A DNA stretch of 64,000 bases from Closterium sp. NIES-65 (GCA_948144175.1 CANXME010002068.1:3844001-3908000), one strand, 5' to 3'. Numbered from the stretch's first letter, positions 32,608 through 44,488 are shown. The notes: generated by a model from the letters alone, not told the origin. Made by a program: numbers and translations.

Positions 32608-33538
32608 TTAACAATATATAAAGTGATGGAAGTAGAAAAAACACAGCCTCAACAAGAGGCTAAATAAGAAAAAACCAAAAATGAATACACGAAACAGAAT
32701 GAATGGAGAGAAACAGAATTAGCGAAGAGAAACAGAATGAACGGAGAGAAGACAACACAAACGTAAGAGACAACCTAAACAACGTACGAATAACATACAA
32801 ATTTAGGAAGGCTAGCAGAATAAACGGCGATCTAAAACGAGCACAAAGACGACGATGAAAGGAAATGACACAAGAAATAGATGAATACAACAAGCACTAG
32901 AGTAGAAAGGCATAACCGATGCAATAGGGAAAACACATGCTGGCATTTGAACGACCTAAAAAACAGAAAAAGAAGATGATGTCTATACAAAGGGACAACA
33001 ATCTAAGCTTGAACAACCTGCATATCCTTCTAAAACGGCCAACACAGAAGTATGCGACTACCATACTGTATGAGCTCACGAAAACCTAGTCTAGCTTATA
33101 ATAATCCAAGTTCGTCCTAGTTGATAGCTTAGAACATTTCTCACCTTGGAGTGGTACTAGATCGTGACTAGGGGGTGGGTGTCAACCAAGCTCCACCAGC
33201 GATAGGACGTGAGAAAGGAAAAGGAGAAAAGGAAACCCTAGGGCTGGTACAACTCCGTCACATTCATATTTAATTTTACAAGTTATGACGGTAGAGAATT
33301 AGACGGTAGAAAATTATTGAGCAAACAAGAGGTCACACGTTTGAAACTTGCAAGACCCGCTTTTCAAACTAGAAACGCTAATCATTAACATATCGGTAAG
33401 ATTTTTTACTATTTATAAACAGCACGTCTGTCGTAGTCATTGTAAGTAGTCCCATACTCGAAATGTGTTGTGTTCGATGTTTTTTTTACATTTTACAAAC
33501 CCATACAGAACAAGCATTCAATTTACAAAGCATAATGA
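32608..33538. other. Non-TE AT-rich segment, left of C7
   Basis: About 930 bp that matches none of the elements. It is AT-rich with a loose GAAACAGAATGAATGGAGAG repeat (32690-32750) and short homopolymers. I found no convincing ORF, RNA gene or LTR. C7 inserted at its right end, and 40414-40880 is likely its continuation. It is probably old host sequence or a decayed repeat. Confidence 0.5.
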
Positions 33539-33663
33539 TGTCAAAGTATAATCTTACTTGTAGGCTATAGTGGGGCACTCTTTATGGGGTATAGCACTTC
33601 TAGGGTTAGTACTTGTACCCCAACTCTTGGTAATCCAATCATTCCTGCACAGTTATTCTGACA
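33539..33663 (+). repeat. C7 5' LTR
   Basis: 125 bp, TGTCAAAGTATAATCTT to TTATTCTGACA, clearly paired with 40291-40413. Confidence 0.9.
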
Positions 33664-33679
33664 TGGTAATCAGAGCAGG
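33664..33679 (+). other. C7 primer-binding site
   Basis: TGGTAATCAGAGCAGG, the initiator-Met type with one extra A. The GTTCCC hairpin of the other copies is not preserved; the sequence continues AAACCTGTTAGG. Confidence 0.75.
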
Positions 33680-35359
33680 AAACCTGTTAGGTTTTTAGGG
33701 CCCAGCGATAGTTCCTCTCTCTCCTGCCCAAAGCGCCCTTGCGTTGTCCGGCCCTGCTCGCTCAGTATCGCGCTGCCCTGCAGCTACTCGCACTGCCTAC
33801 CCTAGTATGCTTCCCAGCTGTCACGTGCGTCCCTCCTGCCTGCGAGCGGCTATTGCCCCGTGCGCCCCTAAAGCCCGCGAGCGGCCCTTGCCTCGCTCGC
33901 CCAACTGCCCGCGAGCAACCCCTGCCCCGCGCGCCACTGCTACCCGCGAGAAGCCCTTTCTCCACGCGCCCAGCTGCTTCGCGCATCGCGCCCCACTGCC
34001 TCGCGCGTCGCGCCCTACTGCCTAGTGCGTCGCGCCCTACTGCACCCTATGCGTCACGCCATGCTGCCCCGCGCGTTGCACCCTGCTGCAGCCCGCGCGT
34101 CGCGCCTTGCTGCCTCGCGGGTCGCGCCCTATGTTGTGTGATGCTATCATTTGCACTCACGTCTGTCTGCCTCCCATCATATGTTTGTGCATTGCATGCG
34201 TGGTGTGAGCGTGTGCAAGAATTTGTGTTTGGTGTGGTTTGGATTCTCTGAGTATTTGTGAATGTTATCTTGGCTTGAGAAGATATCTAAAGTGACTCCT
34301 CTGCTCAAGAGCTTTCCGACTAACCAAGAATCGTCGCGATTGGAGCAAGAACGACGAAGTTATGTTCGTTTGAAGTTTTGATTGGGATGCCACGACTTTG
34401 GAAGTTTGTTGAGTAACTCAATATGGGGTACAGACTTTTGGGGGTTGGGAAATTCGTCCCCATCACTGTAGATGCTGCCAAGTAGTTGGGAGAAACCAAA
34501 TTGGGTTGGCAAGTGTGGCCAACTTGGGTGAGGTGGATTGTGGAGGTTGGGAAAGTGACAAATGTCAAAGTTGGGGTACCCATAGCGAGGGGAATTGTGT
34601 GGCATGGGGTTTATTTGGTTGGGGACTCTCTTGGGACCTTCCCTCTCGTCCTCCACTTTTCTTCTACCTGGTTCATTGCTACTCGAAATCTTCTTGTGTG
34701 AAATTCTGAGACTCTTGTGATTGAGTTAAGATTCTATTGCAGCATACCCCCTAGTGCGTCAAAATTGGTAACTCAAGAAATACTTCATCTTTTTGTACGA
34801 TTCAACTTGGGAATTGTAGCCACGAACTAGAGCTACAAGATATCTGAAATTGGTGAAGTTTTAATTTTGCGTTTTTGGTCGACGGCGTTTCTTGTTAGGA
34901 CGACAATTCTCTCCAGAAATTGAGACCAACGATTTTGAGAAATTTAGGCCCATAATCTTCATAGGCTCTGTCCTTAGTCTCTAACACCCTACTGCAGCCC
35001 GCGCGTCACGCCCTGCTGCCCCGCGCGTCGCGCCCTGCCCCGCAGCCTGCCTTGCCCAGCTGCGCCGCCCAGCCCTGCCGAGCCGCGCTGCCCAGGCCGA
35101 GCCGCGCCGCCCAGCCCTGGCGAGCCGCGCTGCCCAACCCAAGCTGCGCCGCCCTGCCTCATTCACCAGCCCCACCGAGCTGCCCTGCTGCTACTACTGC
35201 TGCTGCTGCTGCTTGTGGTACTGCTGCTGCTGCTGCTGCTGCTCATGCTACTAGTGCTGCTTGTAGAGGTGCTGCTGGGAGTGCTGCTGGGAGTGGTGCT
35301 GGGAGTGCTGGAGGTGCTGCTGGTGCTGGTGGACCTGCTACTGACCGTCACTGCGTGTC
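33680..35359 (+). repeat. C7 leader, C-rich tandem repeats
   Basis: From about 33950 a CTGCCTCGCGCGTCGCGCC-like unit of about 24 bp is repeated. It is broken by the solo LTR (34132-34986) and resumes to about 35060. A GCTGCGCCGCCCAGCC-like array (35040-35160) and a CTGCTG run (35185-35260) follow. The standard Gag N-terminus is absent, so a deletion has fused leader-type repeats to the C-terminal part of gag. Confidence 0.6.
34132..34986. mobile_element. Solo LTR S1 inside C7 (target duplication CCCTA)
   Basis: An 855-bp segment of ordinary base composition sits in the GC-rich leader. It starts TGTTGTGTG and ends CTCTAACA (TGTT/AACA inverted ends) and is flanked by CCCTA at 34127-34131 and 34987-34991. 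Joining the flanks gives CGCGCCCTACTGCA, a motif of the surrounding tandem repeat. No primer site, polypurine tract or coding region is seen inside. A solo LTR is the best reading; the parent family is unknown and orientation cannot be fixed. Confidence 0.75.
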
Positions 35360-36170
35360 ATGACCACTATCACGGCAGTTGCAGCGGCTAGGGGTGGACA
35401 GCAGCGGTCATTGCCTCTCCCGGACGACCCCACCCCTCAACAGCTTCATGAATGGGTTCTTCAACGAATCAGTCCTGGTGGTGGAGGTTTAGGTTTTATG
35501 GGTACTGCACAGCGGTGGCAGCAGCAGCCGCAGAGCACCTTCTTCGTGCAGCGGCCTCGCGACTGTGTGTCTGAGTGATGCGTCCCTGGCTGTGTAGAGG
35601 CTACCGCTCCAGGTGCTAGTGCATCTACTGCCACAGGTCCTGTCTCAACTGAGGCCTTGCACAGTTTCACACTTGACTCAGGCGCGTCACGTTGCTTCAT
35701 TCGTGAGTGCACCATAGTCACACCACTCGTAGCACCTGTCCCAGTCTCACTGGCTGATCCCACTAGGGACCCAGTAGTTGCCCGAGCCTCTACTATCTTT
35801 TCGTATCCGGCAGTCCCCTCCAGGTCTCTCTCAAGTCTCCACCTCCCCGCATTTTTTGACGAACTTGTTGAGCAACGGAGTTCTCCAGGATGAATGGGTT
35901 GACACCTTCATTCCTGGAGGACAGCGTGTGGCGATCTGTAGGTGCTCACGGACTGGCCGTCACTTTGCTACGTTAACTCATCAGCCTGGGTCCGACTAGT
36001 ACACACTGACCACTGAGTCTGCACAAGTGGCTGAGTCAGGTCAAGTGGTTGTGTCGATTTGGGTGTCTACGTCTAGTCAGCTTGCAGCGTCTTGCTCGTG
36101 TCGGGTACTCTCTCACTAGACTCTCGTCTGGCACCACCGCCTAGGTCACCTCTCGCTGCGGCGTATCCGC
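35360..36170 (+). pseudogene. gag-pol: C7 gag C-terminus, protease, gag-pre-integrase
   Basis: Only the part after the Gag poly-Gly domain remains: PDDPTPQQLHEWVLQRISPGG, then a stop at 35576. The two Cys and the His of the group's Cys/His motif are not recognisable. Protease FTLDSGASRCFIREC (35660-) keeps its Asp-Ser-Gly. A frameshift follows near 35860. Gag-pre-integrase is readable around 36128-36175 (WHHRLGH type) after another stop. Not functional. Confidence 0.7.
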
Positions 36171-39100
36171 AGCATGCACTCCCGTCTCCTTGTCTCTGGG
36201 CTTACCAGGTCCCTGCCCTCCCTCTCGCGCTCGCCTGCACCGCCGTGCCTTCCCTGCATCGAGGAGCGGCAGCGCACCACTCCTCACTCCTCCAAGTTTC
36301 CTCCGACCACTGCTCCTCTGGAGACTCTCCACATGGACGTTTGGGGCTCGGCCCCCGTTGGTGGAACGGACGAGAAGCGCTACTTCTTGCTGGTTATTGA
36401 CGACTACACACGCTACACCACTGTCTTCCCCTTGCGGCACAAGGTGGACGTCAGCGGTGTTTTGATCCCTTGGATCCATGCTACTCGCTGCCAGCTACGC
36501 GAGCGGTCTCGTCGGGACTTCCCAGTCCTGCGTCTGCACTCTGACAGGGGCGGTGAGTTCTTTTCTGACCTCCTTGTGGAGTTCTGTCGAGACGAGGGCA
36601 TCCGCCAGTTGTTCACGCTTCCGCCCTCTCCTCAGCAAAATGGGATTGCTGAGTGTTGCATTGGCTTGATCATGGAGGTTGCTCGTACCTCCATGATCCA
36701 TGCGACTGCTCCCCATTTTCTGTGGCCGTTTGCGGTCCGATACGCTGCGCATCAGCTCAACCTCTGGCCCCGTGTCTCCTTGCCGGAGACCTCGCCCATG
36801 CTCCGATGGACGTGGAAGGTTGGCGATGCGTCGGTGTTTCGAGTCTAGGGCGCGCTCTCCCTTGTTTGCGATGCCAAAGCGAGTAAGCTCTCCTCTTGCA
36901 CTCTCCACTACGTCTTCCTTGGCTTCCCCACCGATGCCCCGCTGTGGCAGTTCTACCACCCGCACTCGCGTCATGTCTTCTCCTCCCAGGACGTCACCTT
37001 TGAAGAGTCTGTCTGTTACTTCTGGCTACACCCGCACACGTACCACCCGGTCCCCCTCGCGCCTCTCTTCCTAGTACCAGTCCCCCCTCCGGTAGACCCC
37101 CTTCCCCCACAGGGTCCTGCTCCCTCAGGTATGTCTCAGGTAAACCCAGCCCTCTTGGTTGAGCCTTTAGAGATCTCTTCTGACTCCTCTGGCCCAGCTG
37201 AGGGGGGGTGACCCCGCCGCTGATGACACGGCGGGCACTCGCCGCTCTCCACGCTTGGAGACCCCCCCTGGTTTTCCGCCTCGGCCGACTTCGCCACCTC
37301 CGCCTGCTGTTGTGGACTTTGGAGCTGAGACTGCTGGTGCTAGAGGTGCAACTGGTACTGGAGGTACTGCTGGAGGTACTAGAGGTGCTGCTGGTGCTGG
37401 AGCTGCTAGTCCTAGAGGTCCAGCTAGTGTTGGAGGTGCTGGAGGTATTGCTGATGCTAGAGGCGCTGGAGCTGGAGGTACTGGAGGTGCTAGAGCTGGT
37501 GGTCCTGGAGGTGCTCGTACTGGAGCTACTGGAGCTTTCGGAGCTGGTGGTGCTGCTGGTGCTGGAGGTGCTAGAGGTGCTACTGGTAATGGAGGCGCTG
37601 GAGGTGCTACTGTAGCTCGAGGCGCTAGAGCTGGAGGTACTAGAGGTGCTGGAGCTGATGGAGAACGTGGTGCTGCTGGTGCTGGAGGTGCTGGAGGTGC
37701 TACTAGAGCTGCTGGCACTGGAGGTGTTGGAGGCACTGCTGGTGCTAGAGGTGCTGGCACTGCCGAAGCTCGTAGTACTGCTGGTGCTCGAGGTGCTACT
37801 GAAGCTACTTGTGCTGGAGGTGCTGGTGCTGCTGGTGCTGGAGGAGCTGGAGCTGCTGGAACTGCCCAGCGCCGACTGTTTTTCTACCCGCAACCGCAGT
37901 CGTCCCTGACTCGCTCCTCGCCAAGGTTGTCTCCCGTCTTCCACTGACCTCACTCCACCTCTCCTGTATCCACCGACAGACCATTCTCAGCCACAGCTAC
38001 TGCCTGGCTCCCCGCTACCTGCTCCTGCTCCTCACACTGAGGTGATTGAGTCCCTGACTGAGCGTCGTGGGCCTGAGACTGGTGCTTCCGCACCTTTTCG
38101 TGCTCATCGTGTCACCCGTCCTCGTCCTCCTGCTGTCCCAGGCACTCACGGTATGGCACTTCGTCCTTCCTCTGTTCCACAGCGTGTTGTCTTGCCTGAG
38201 CCTCCCGCATCCTCTCTTCCGCACTTTTTTGACCTTGAGTCCGACCTTGCTTGTACTGCCAGTCCTACTGTCACTCGTCTTGCTACTGTCGTTACTGACC
38301 CTGACTTTGAGTCTACTACTACATTTGCCCTAGTCACTGAGCTAGTCGACATTGCAGCTAGGAGTCGTCTCGACTACGTCGCGAGTCTTGTTACTGAGTC
38401 TGGGTCTGTCTATCCTCCATACGTTGGGGGTGAGCGTGCTCTTGGCAGTGACGTCGGACTCTTCTGAGCTTGTACTGCCAATGTCTTTTGAGCTTGAGTG
38501 TCTTGTGGCCGCTTTACCTCGTTTCGCATCCATGCTACTTTGCCCTGAGGGAGACCCAGATGCACTGGACATCCCCACCCCGCGCTCTTACGCTAATGTG
38601 ATCACGGGTGAGTACTGCTCTCAGTGGCAGACAGCCATGGATGCAAAGATTGCTTCCTGGAAGTCCACAAGCACCTATGTCGACAAGGTTCCTCCTCCTG
38701 GGTCGAACATAGTCGATGGCATGTGGATTTTCATAATGAAGCGGGCTCCGGGCTCTCCGCCTGCCTTCAAGGCGCGTTACGTTGCTCAAGGCTTCAGTCA
38801 GTGACCGGGGGTCGACTTCTTCCAGACCTTCTCCCCCACCCCGAAGATGACCACTCTTCGGGTGGTACTGCACGTTGCAGCACATCGTGACTACGAGCTG
38901 CACTCCCTCGACTTCTCCACAGCTTTCTTGCAGGGCAGCCTTTACGAGGAGATCTGGCTGCGCCGCCCACCTGGCTTCATTGGGTTGTTTCTCGCCGGTA
39001 CCCAGTGGAGCCTCCGGCGCCCAGTCTACGGTCTCCGCCAGGCGCCCCGCAAGTGGCACGACACTCTAAGGACTACACTTGCGGCTCTTGGGTTTGCTCC

Positions 39101-40122
39101 TTCCTCTGCTCACCCGTCGCTTTCTGCGCATTGACACTACCATGCCGCCGTTCTACGTTCTCGTGTACGTCGACAATTTGGTTTTTGCTACCGCCGACAC
39201 CGAGGCGCTGGCCCTAGTGAAGGCGAAGCTGCAGGAGAGACACACTTGCACTGACCTGGGTGAGCTGCATAGCTATTTTGGCTTGTAGATCACCCGGGAT
39301 AGAGCACGGCACACCATCACCCTGACTCGGTCACACATGGTGCACCAGGTCTTCCGGCACTTCGGCTTCCAGTACTTCTCGTCATAGCCCATTCCTTTGT
39401 CTACCGGCCACTCGCTCTCAGCTCCACCTTCGGACGAGTCCGTAGAGTCGAGTGGTCCGTACCTAGAGCTTGTGGGTTGCCTCATGTAACTGATTACGTG
39501 CACACGACCTGACCTCGCGCTCCCTCTCAGCCTCTTGGCTCGCTACGTGGCTCCCGGTAGACGCCGAAAGGTGCACTGGGATGCTGCTAAGAGGGTACTG
39601 CGTTACTTGTGCAGTACATCGGGCATGGGGCTTGTGCTTGGAGGACAGGGTTCAGTGGTACACACAGGGCACTATATGACGCTTCTTGGGCCGACGACCA
39701 GGCGACTCAGCGTTCGTCACAGGGTTACACCTTCAGTCTTGGTTCTGGTTCTGTCTCGTGGAGGTCCACTCGTTCTTCTGTGCTTGGTTCCAGCTGTGAG
39801 GCCGAGATCTATGCTGGCTGACTTACTTGCTGACCAACTTCGAGGAGCGGCCTCGTTCTCCTCCAGTTCTGTACGTCAACAACGATGCCATGCTTGCCTT
39901 GTGTCGGGAGCAGAGACTGGAGCACAGAATGAAGCACATTGCTCTTCGCTACTTTCTTGCTCGAGGGCTGCAGTAGCGTGGTGAGCTTCGCCTTTGCTAT
40001 GTGGCCTCTCGGGCCAACACTGCTGATGTCTTCACCAAGGCCCTCGGGTCTAGTGATCTTCAACGTTTTTGCACTGCTGTTGGGCTTCTGCCCGTTCTAC
40101 CTCACCTACTTGTCTCTTGACC
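36171..40122 (+). pseudogene. pol: C7 integrase-linker-RT-RNase H pseudogene
   Basis: Integrase (36174-36848) is open with LHMDVWGS, LHSDRGGEF and NGIAECCIG (RR replaced by CC after the Glu), then TAG at 36846 where sisters have Trp. The linker (about 37320-37870) is a GGTGCTGGA-type Gly/Ala repeat without the GGAEP unit. RT: TGA at 38802, frameshift near 39120, and VYVDNLVFATAD, so the second catalytic Asp is Asn; TAG at 39286. RNase H pieces (ASWADDQATQRSSQG, SSCEAEIYAG) follow in shifting frames to about 40122. Confidence 0.82.
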
Positions 40123-40267
40123 TTGCTACTATAACTCTGCATGTGAACTGGCCTTGTGACCACTTGCTTGTGCTCGGATTGTGCGGTGTCTTTGAGATCC
40201 ACCCTAGGCTTTGCTTTGCGCTGCTTTGTTGTCCTGCTTGACTGGTCTTGTGACCGTCTTGTTGTCC

Positions 40268-40290
40268 CCCACTTAGCCTATGGGGGTGTG
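40268..40290 (+). other. C7 polypurine tract in a hairpin
   Basis: CCCCCACTTAGCCTATGGGGG followed by TG and the 3' LTR. It has the same C-tract/G-tract pairing as C5, with one loop difference. Confidence 0.75.
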
Positions 40291-40413
40291 TCAAAGTACA
40301 ATCTTACTTGTAGGTTATAGTGGGCCACTCTTTATAGGGTACAGCACTTCTAGGGTTAGTACTTGTACCCCAGCTCTTGCGAATCCATTGATTCCTGCAG
40401 AGTTATTCTGACA
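40291..40413 (+). repeat. C7 3' LTR
   Basis: 123 bp, TGTCAAAGTACAATCTT to TTATTCTGACA, paired with the 5' LTR with a handful of differences. Confidence 0.9.
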
Positions 40414-40880
40414 AATGTTGTGTATATGCGTTTTTGCAAAACAGCTTCGCAACCCTAAGACAAATGTTGTGAATCTGTGGGTTTTTTTTTTTTTTATCTG
40501 TGCAGGGCAGGGCTAATTTTTTGTTTTCAGCAATCCTTGTGATCAGTGTTGCACAAGTCCAAAAACCTGATTATCAGTGTGACACCTTGTTCAAACCCTG
40601 ATCCATCGGGGTATTCCTAGTTTTTGAAAATTATACCTTGTAGGATCAGTGTACCAGTTATGCAAACCCTGGTGTATTGATATTATCGTTAGCAGACAAT
40701 AATGAAACTGTATTTCTGGCCAATGGAGGCCCCCCTCGTGCCAGCTCAGATACGGTATTGCCTCTGCCAAATTTCAGCTTCGACAGTTGGCACGTGAGAA
40801 CCTCGGGTTACGGGAAACGGGGGGTGGGGTAGAGAGGGGAGGGGGCTTGGGGAGGGTAGGTACTCGATTCAGGGGAAAAC
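40414..40880. other. Non-TE segment, right of C7
   Basis: About 470 bp of mixed composition with a 15-T run (40483-40497) and a G-rich end. It is probably the continuation of 32608-33538 across the C7 insertion. No ORF, RNA gene or LTR was recognised. C8 begins at 40881. Confidence 0.5.
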
Positions 40881-41017
40881 TGTCACAATGTAAAATTGAC
40901 TAAAACAGAAAGTACAAACAAGATATATGCAAAACCTAGCCCTAGTGCAAGTAGAAAATAACATAAGGGAGAACACTTAGACTAGAACTACACAAACTAT
41001 AGAATTATAGCTTGACA
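40881..41017 (-). repeat. C8 3' LTR
   Basis: 137 bp, TGTCAAGCTATAATTC to TTACATTGTGACA on the minus strand. It lacks the GGCTGTAGTGGGGTAG core of the other short LTRs but has the same termini and position. Confidence 0.8.
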
Positions 41018-41040
41018 CACCCCCATAGTCTAGGTGACGG
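41018..41040 (-). other. C8 polypurine tract
   Basis: On the minus strand CTATGGGGGTG precedes the LTR. The upstream C-tract of the other copies is replaced by CCGTCACCTAGA, leaving at most a 4-bp CACC/GGTG pairing. Confidence 0.65.
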
Positions 41041-41233
41041 TAGTCCTGTAGAAACAACAAGAACAAGCAACGGTCACAAGACCAGTCCACAAGAACAAGA
41101 CAAATCTCAGGGTGGAGCTCAAAGGCACCACACACTCCGAGAGCAAACAAGGGGCCACAAGGCCAGTCCACATGCAGGTATATAGAAAATATAAAGAGAT
41201 GCAAGAGTACAAGACATGCAGGACAATGCATCT

Positions 41234-44200
41234 CTACATAAGCAAGTGTGGACGGGCAGGCACAAGGCCAAGCTGGGTGCAGAAACGCTGGTGGTCACAA
41301 GGCGGCAACGCCTTGGTGAAAATATCTGCCATGTTGGCCTCAGAGACAACACGTCGAACGAGCGCCTGGCCACGCTGCTGCAACTCACGCAGAAGGAAGT
41401 AACGAAGCTGGATGTGCTTCGCCTTCCCAACCAGTCGGGGCTCCTCACACAACAGGACGGCACACTTGTTGTCGGCGAACAAGACTGGGGGAGAGCGAGG
41501 CCGCTCACCAAGGTCGGTGAGAAGGAAAGACAGCCAGCAAAGCTCCTGAGCGGCCATGGCCGCAGCGTACACCTCTGCCTCACACCTGGAACCGGCGACG
41601 GACGATGCCCAAGTCGAGCGCCACGAGACAGCACCTGTCCCGAGGCTAAAGGAGTACCCCTGTGTAGACCGACGCGTCTCCGCGTCGTCGGCCCACAACG
41701 AGTCTAAGTAACCTGTGAGTGTAACTGGCTGCTTCCCTCCAAGGACAAGTCCCATGCCTGAAGTACTCGCCACATACTTCGCCACCCTCTTAGCAGCGGA
41801 CCAGTGGGACGCTCGGTGTCTCCTAGGCGCAACAAAGCGCGCAAGGACGCTAAGAGGGTAAGCTAGGTATGGGCGAGTACAGGTCATCAGGTACATGAGA
41901 CAACCCACTAGCTCAGGATATGGACCACTGGACTCAAATGACTCGTCCGAAGGTGGAGCCGTGAGCCCATGATCCACAGCAAGAGGGGTGAGCTGTACCT
42001 TGGAGAACGGGAAGCGAAACCGCGTGAGGATCTGCTCGACCATATGCGACTGCGTCAGCATAATGGTGCGAGCTGCCCTGTCCCTGGTGATCTGCAGGCC
42101 AAGGTAGTGCTGCAGCTCACCAAGGTCAGTGCAAGTGTGTCTCCTCTGCAGTTCCTCCTTCACGGAGGCCAGCGCGCGTCGGTCGGGAGTGGCGAACACT
42201 AGGTCGTCGACGTAGACCATGACAAAGAACGGGGTCGAGCCACGGCGGACGAACAGTGATGGGTCGACAGACGACGGAAAGAAGTCAAGCGCTGCAAGGG
42301 TCGAGCAAAGTGTGTCGTGCCACTCACGTGGAGCCTGACGCAGGCCGTAGACTGGTCGACGTAGCTGCCACTGGGTCCCAGATGGGAAAGAGCCAGTGAA
42401 GCCAGGCGGGCAACGCAGCCAGATCTGCTTGTGCAGGCTCCCCTGAAGGAACGCGGTGGAAAAGTCCAAGGAGTGCAACTCGTAGTCGCGCTGGGCTGCA
42501 ATATGCAGCAGCACCCGAAGAGTACTCATCTTTGGGGTGGGCGCAAAGGTCTGGAAGAAGTCCACCCCCTCTCGCTGACTGAAGCCTCTCGCCACATAAC
42601 GCGCCTTGAACACTGGTGGTGATCCAGGCAGCCGCTTCACCTTGTAGAGCCATCGGCCACCGACGACGTTCGTCCCAGGTGGTGGGACTGCGTCAACGTG
42701 AGTGCCTGTGGACCTATAAGATGCCATCTCTGCCTCCTCAGCTGCTATCCAGTACGAGGCCCAGGGTCCCGAGACCGCCTCAGCGTGATTGCGAGGGATC
42801 GGGATGTCAAGAGCGTCTGGATCCCCCTCAGGGGTAAGCAGCATGGCGCAGAGATGAGGAACAGCAGCCGCAAGGAAACCAAGCTCAAACTGCCTGTCGT
42901 CTAGGACCTCCAGGGGAAAGACAGGAGCACCCCCAGAGGACGGAGAACGAGCAGGGCCACTCACCAAGTGAGCGGCGTAGTCAAGGCGGTGGGAAGAGGC
43001 AAAGCCAGCGACAGTGGTAACAAGTGCTAAAACAGACGACAAGGGTGCAGTCGGGTGAGTGACCAACGCGGACAAAACACGGGAGACGTCAGGACGGGAA
43101 GCACGAAGGTAGTCGGACAATGGGTCGTGAAGCACAAAGAGGGACGACTCAGGAGGCTGTGGAAGGACAGGAGGAGGTGGAACACGAGAGCGAAGAACAA
43201 GGTGGAACGGACCGTCTGCACGGTAACGGGACCGACGACGCTTTGGGGACACAGCACGACTGAGGGGAGAGCAACGAGTCCACTGAGACGAGGACAGGGA
43301 CTCAACAGGGGGAACAGGAGGGGACAGTAGGGGACCACGAACAAAGCGTGCAGGTGCTGGGTTGGGGAGGTCGCGTAGTCGTAGTCGTTGCTGCTCCGCC
43401 TCCTCTGGCGTCTTCTACGACGGTACCGGCCCCTGCTGCTGCTACTGTGGCTCCGCGTCTGCCCTCTCCTGCTGCGACTGCAGCTGCACCCGCTGCTGCG
43501 ACCGGGACTCCTGTGCTACCCTCTCCTGCTGCGGCCGTGACTCCTCCTCTACTCTCTCCTGCTGGGTCTGTAACTGCACCTGCTGCTGCGGGTGGGACTG
43601 CTGCTCTACCCTCTCCTGGTGCGGCCGTGACTGGTCCTCTACTCTCTCCTGCTGTGTCTGTAACTGCACCTGCTGCTGCGGGCGGGACGCCTGCTCTACC
43701 CTCTCCTGGTGCGGTCGTGACTCCTCCTCTACCCTCTCCTGCTGTGGCTGTGACTCCTCCTCTACTCTCTCCTGCTGCTGTTGCGGCTGCTGCAGCTGCT
43801 GCTGCTGGTGCTGCTGCTGCTGCTACTCCTGCTGCTGTGCCCTCTCAAACCGCTCACGCTCCTCCCTCTCCAACCGGAGGAGACGCTGCTAACGGGTCAG
43901 GAAACGTGCAGTGCGCGGTGTAGGCGCCACAGTGCTAGTGCCTCCAACTCCAGCACCCCCCGAACCAGCACCTCCACCACCGACACCCCCGGGGCCTCTA
44001 GTACCTCCCGCAGGAATACCCCCAGGCTCCGCAGCAGCTGGCCGCAGAGAAGAACGAGGAGGAAACCACGGGACGGACGGGAAGCCAGGGGGTGAGGCGG
44101 GGCGAGGCCGCCGAGTCGAGGCTGCCATATCCTCCACAGGAGTGACCTCCACGCCCACAACCCCTGCACCCCCAGAGCCGACACCACCAGCTCCTTCAGG

Positions 44201-44357
44201 CCCAGTACCCTCACCCTCCGCAAGTGCACCTCCCGCACCCCCAGATATGACAGGGACTGGACGCTGAGGGGGGGAAGACTGCGGAGTGACGTGCGACACA
44301 CCTGACAGGGAAGGACGCGAGGGGGGGGGAGGCTACCGGGGCGACCGGTGGGGGCTC
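41234..44357 (-). pseudogene. pol: C8 integrase tail-linker-RT-RNase H, one frame with four TAG stops
   Basis: From 44299 down to 41234 everything lies in one frame. First comes a Gly/Pro-rich segment after integrase, then about 200 residues rich in Gln, Glu and Arg with repeated QQERVEEESRPQQERV-like units (43440-43860), which may form a coiled coil. A Pro-rich stretch and SPKRRRSRYR follow. RT has STAFLQGSLHKQIW and VYVDDLVFATPD; RNase H has YLDSLWADD, RCEAEVYAAAM and ADNKCAV, ending PHLLM. The last 672 codons are uninterrupted. Four TAG codons lie upstream, after FLTR, QQQE, EPQ and VPS, at least two of them inside Gln runs. Sister elements carry GGAEP repeats instead of the Gln-rich part. 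Confidence 0.85.
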
Positions 44358-44488
44358 TGTGAAAATAAGAACGAGAATGATTAAACTATGAAACAGTTGG
44401 GTACATGTACTAACCCTAATTGGGTTGTACCCCTTATGGGCTACCCCACTACAGCCTACAAAGATGTATAAGCTATAATGTTCTGACA
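44358..44488 (-). repeat. C9 3' LTR
   Basis: 131 bp, TGTCAGAACATTATAGC to TTATTTTCACA on the minus strand. Confidence 0.9.

Larger units (their letters stand above)
33539..40413 (+). mobile_element. Copia element C7, full-length but decayed
   Basis: A 6875-bp plus-strand element with LTRs of 125 and 123 bp, a primer site and a polypurine tract. Flanking 5-mers are AATGA (33534-33538) and AATGT (40414-40418), a target duplication with one mismatch. The Gag N-terminal domain is missing, pol has several stops and frameshifts, and the RT motif is YVDN. A solo LTR sits in its leader. It looks like one of the oldest short-LTR copies here. Confidence 0.85.
40881..44357 (-). mobile_element. Copia element C8, 3' half
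   Basis: The minus strand reads integrase C-terminal region, linker, RT, RNase H, polypurine tract and 3' LTR. Upstream parts are missing because C9 inserted at 44358 and nothing matching C8 appears beyond C9. RT protein sequence differs more from C4-C6 than these do from each other, so C8 is a separate subfamily. Confidence 0.82.

Noticed and set aside
33680..34131. Possible host exon in the C-rich region before the solo LTR
   Set aside because: It follows the C7 primer site directly and is a tandem array like other leaders.
40409..40475. Direct repeat GACAAATGTTGTG spanning the C7 LTR end and again about 50 bp downstream
   Set aside because: One copy is half LTR, half flank, so it cannot predate the insertion; most likely chance or a small later duplication.
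43348..43923. Plus-strand Ala/Pro repeat ORF of 191 codons
   Set aside because: The minus strand in the same place is in frame with C8 integrase tail and RT and gives a Gln/Glu/Arg linker; the plus-strand ORF is its shadow.
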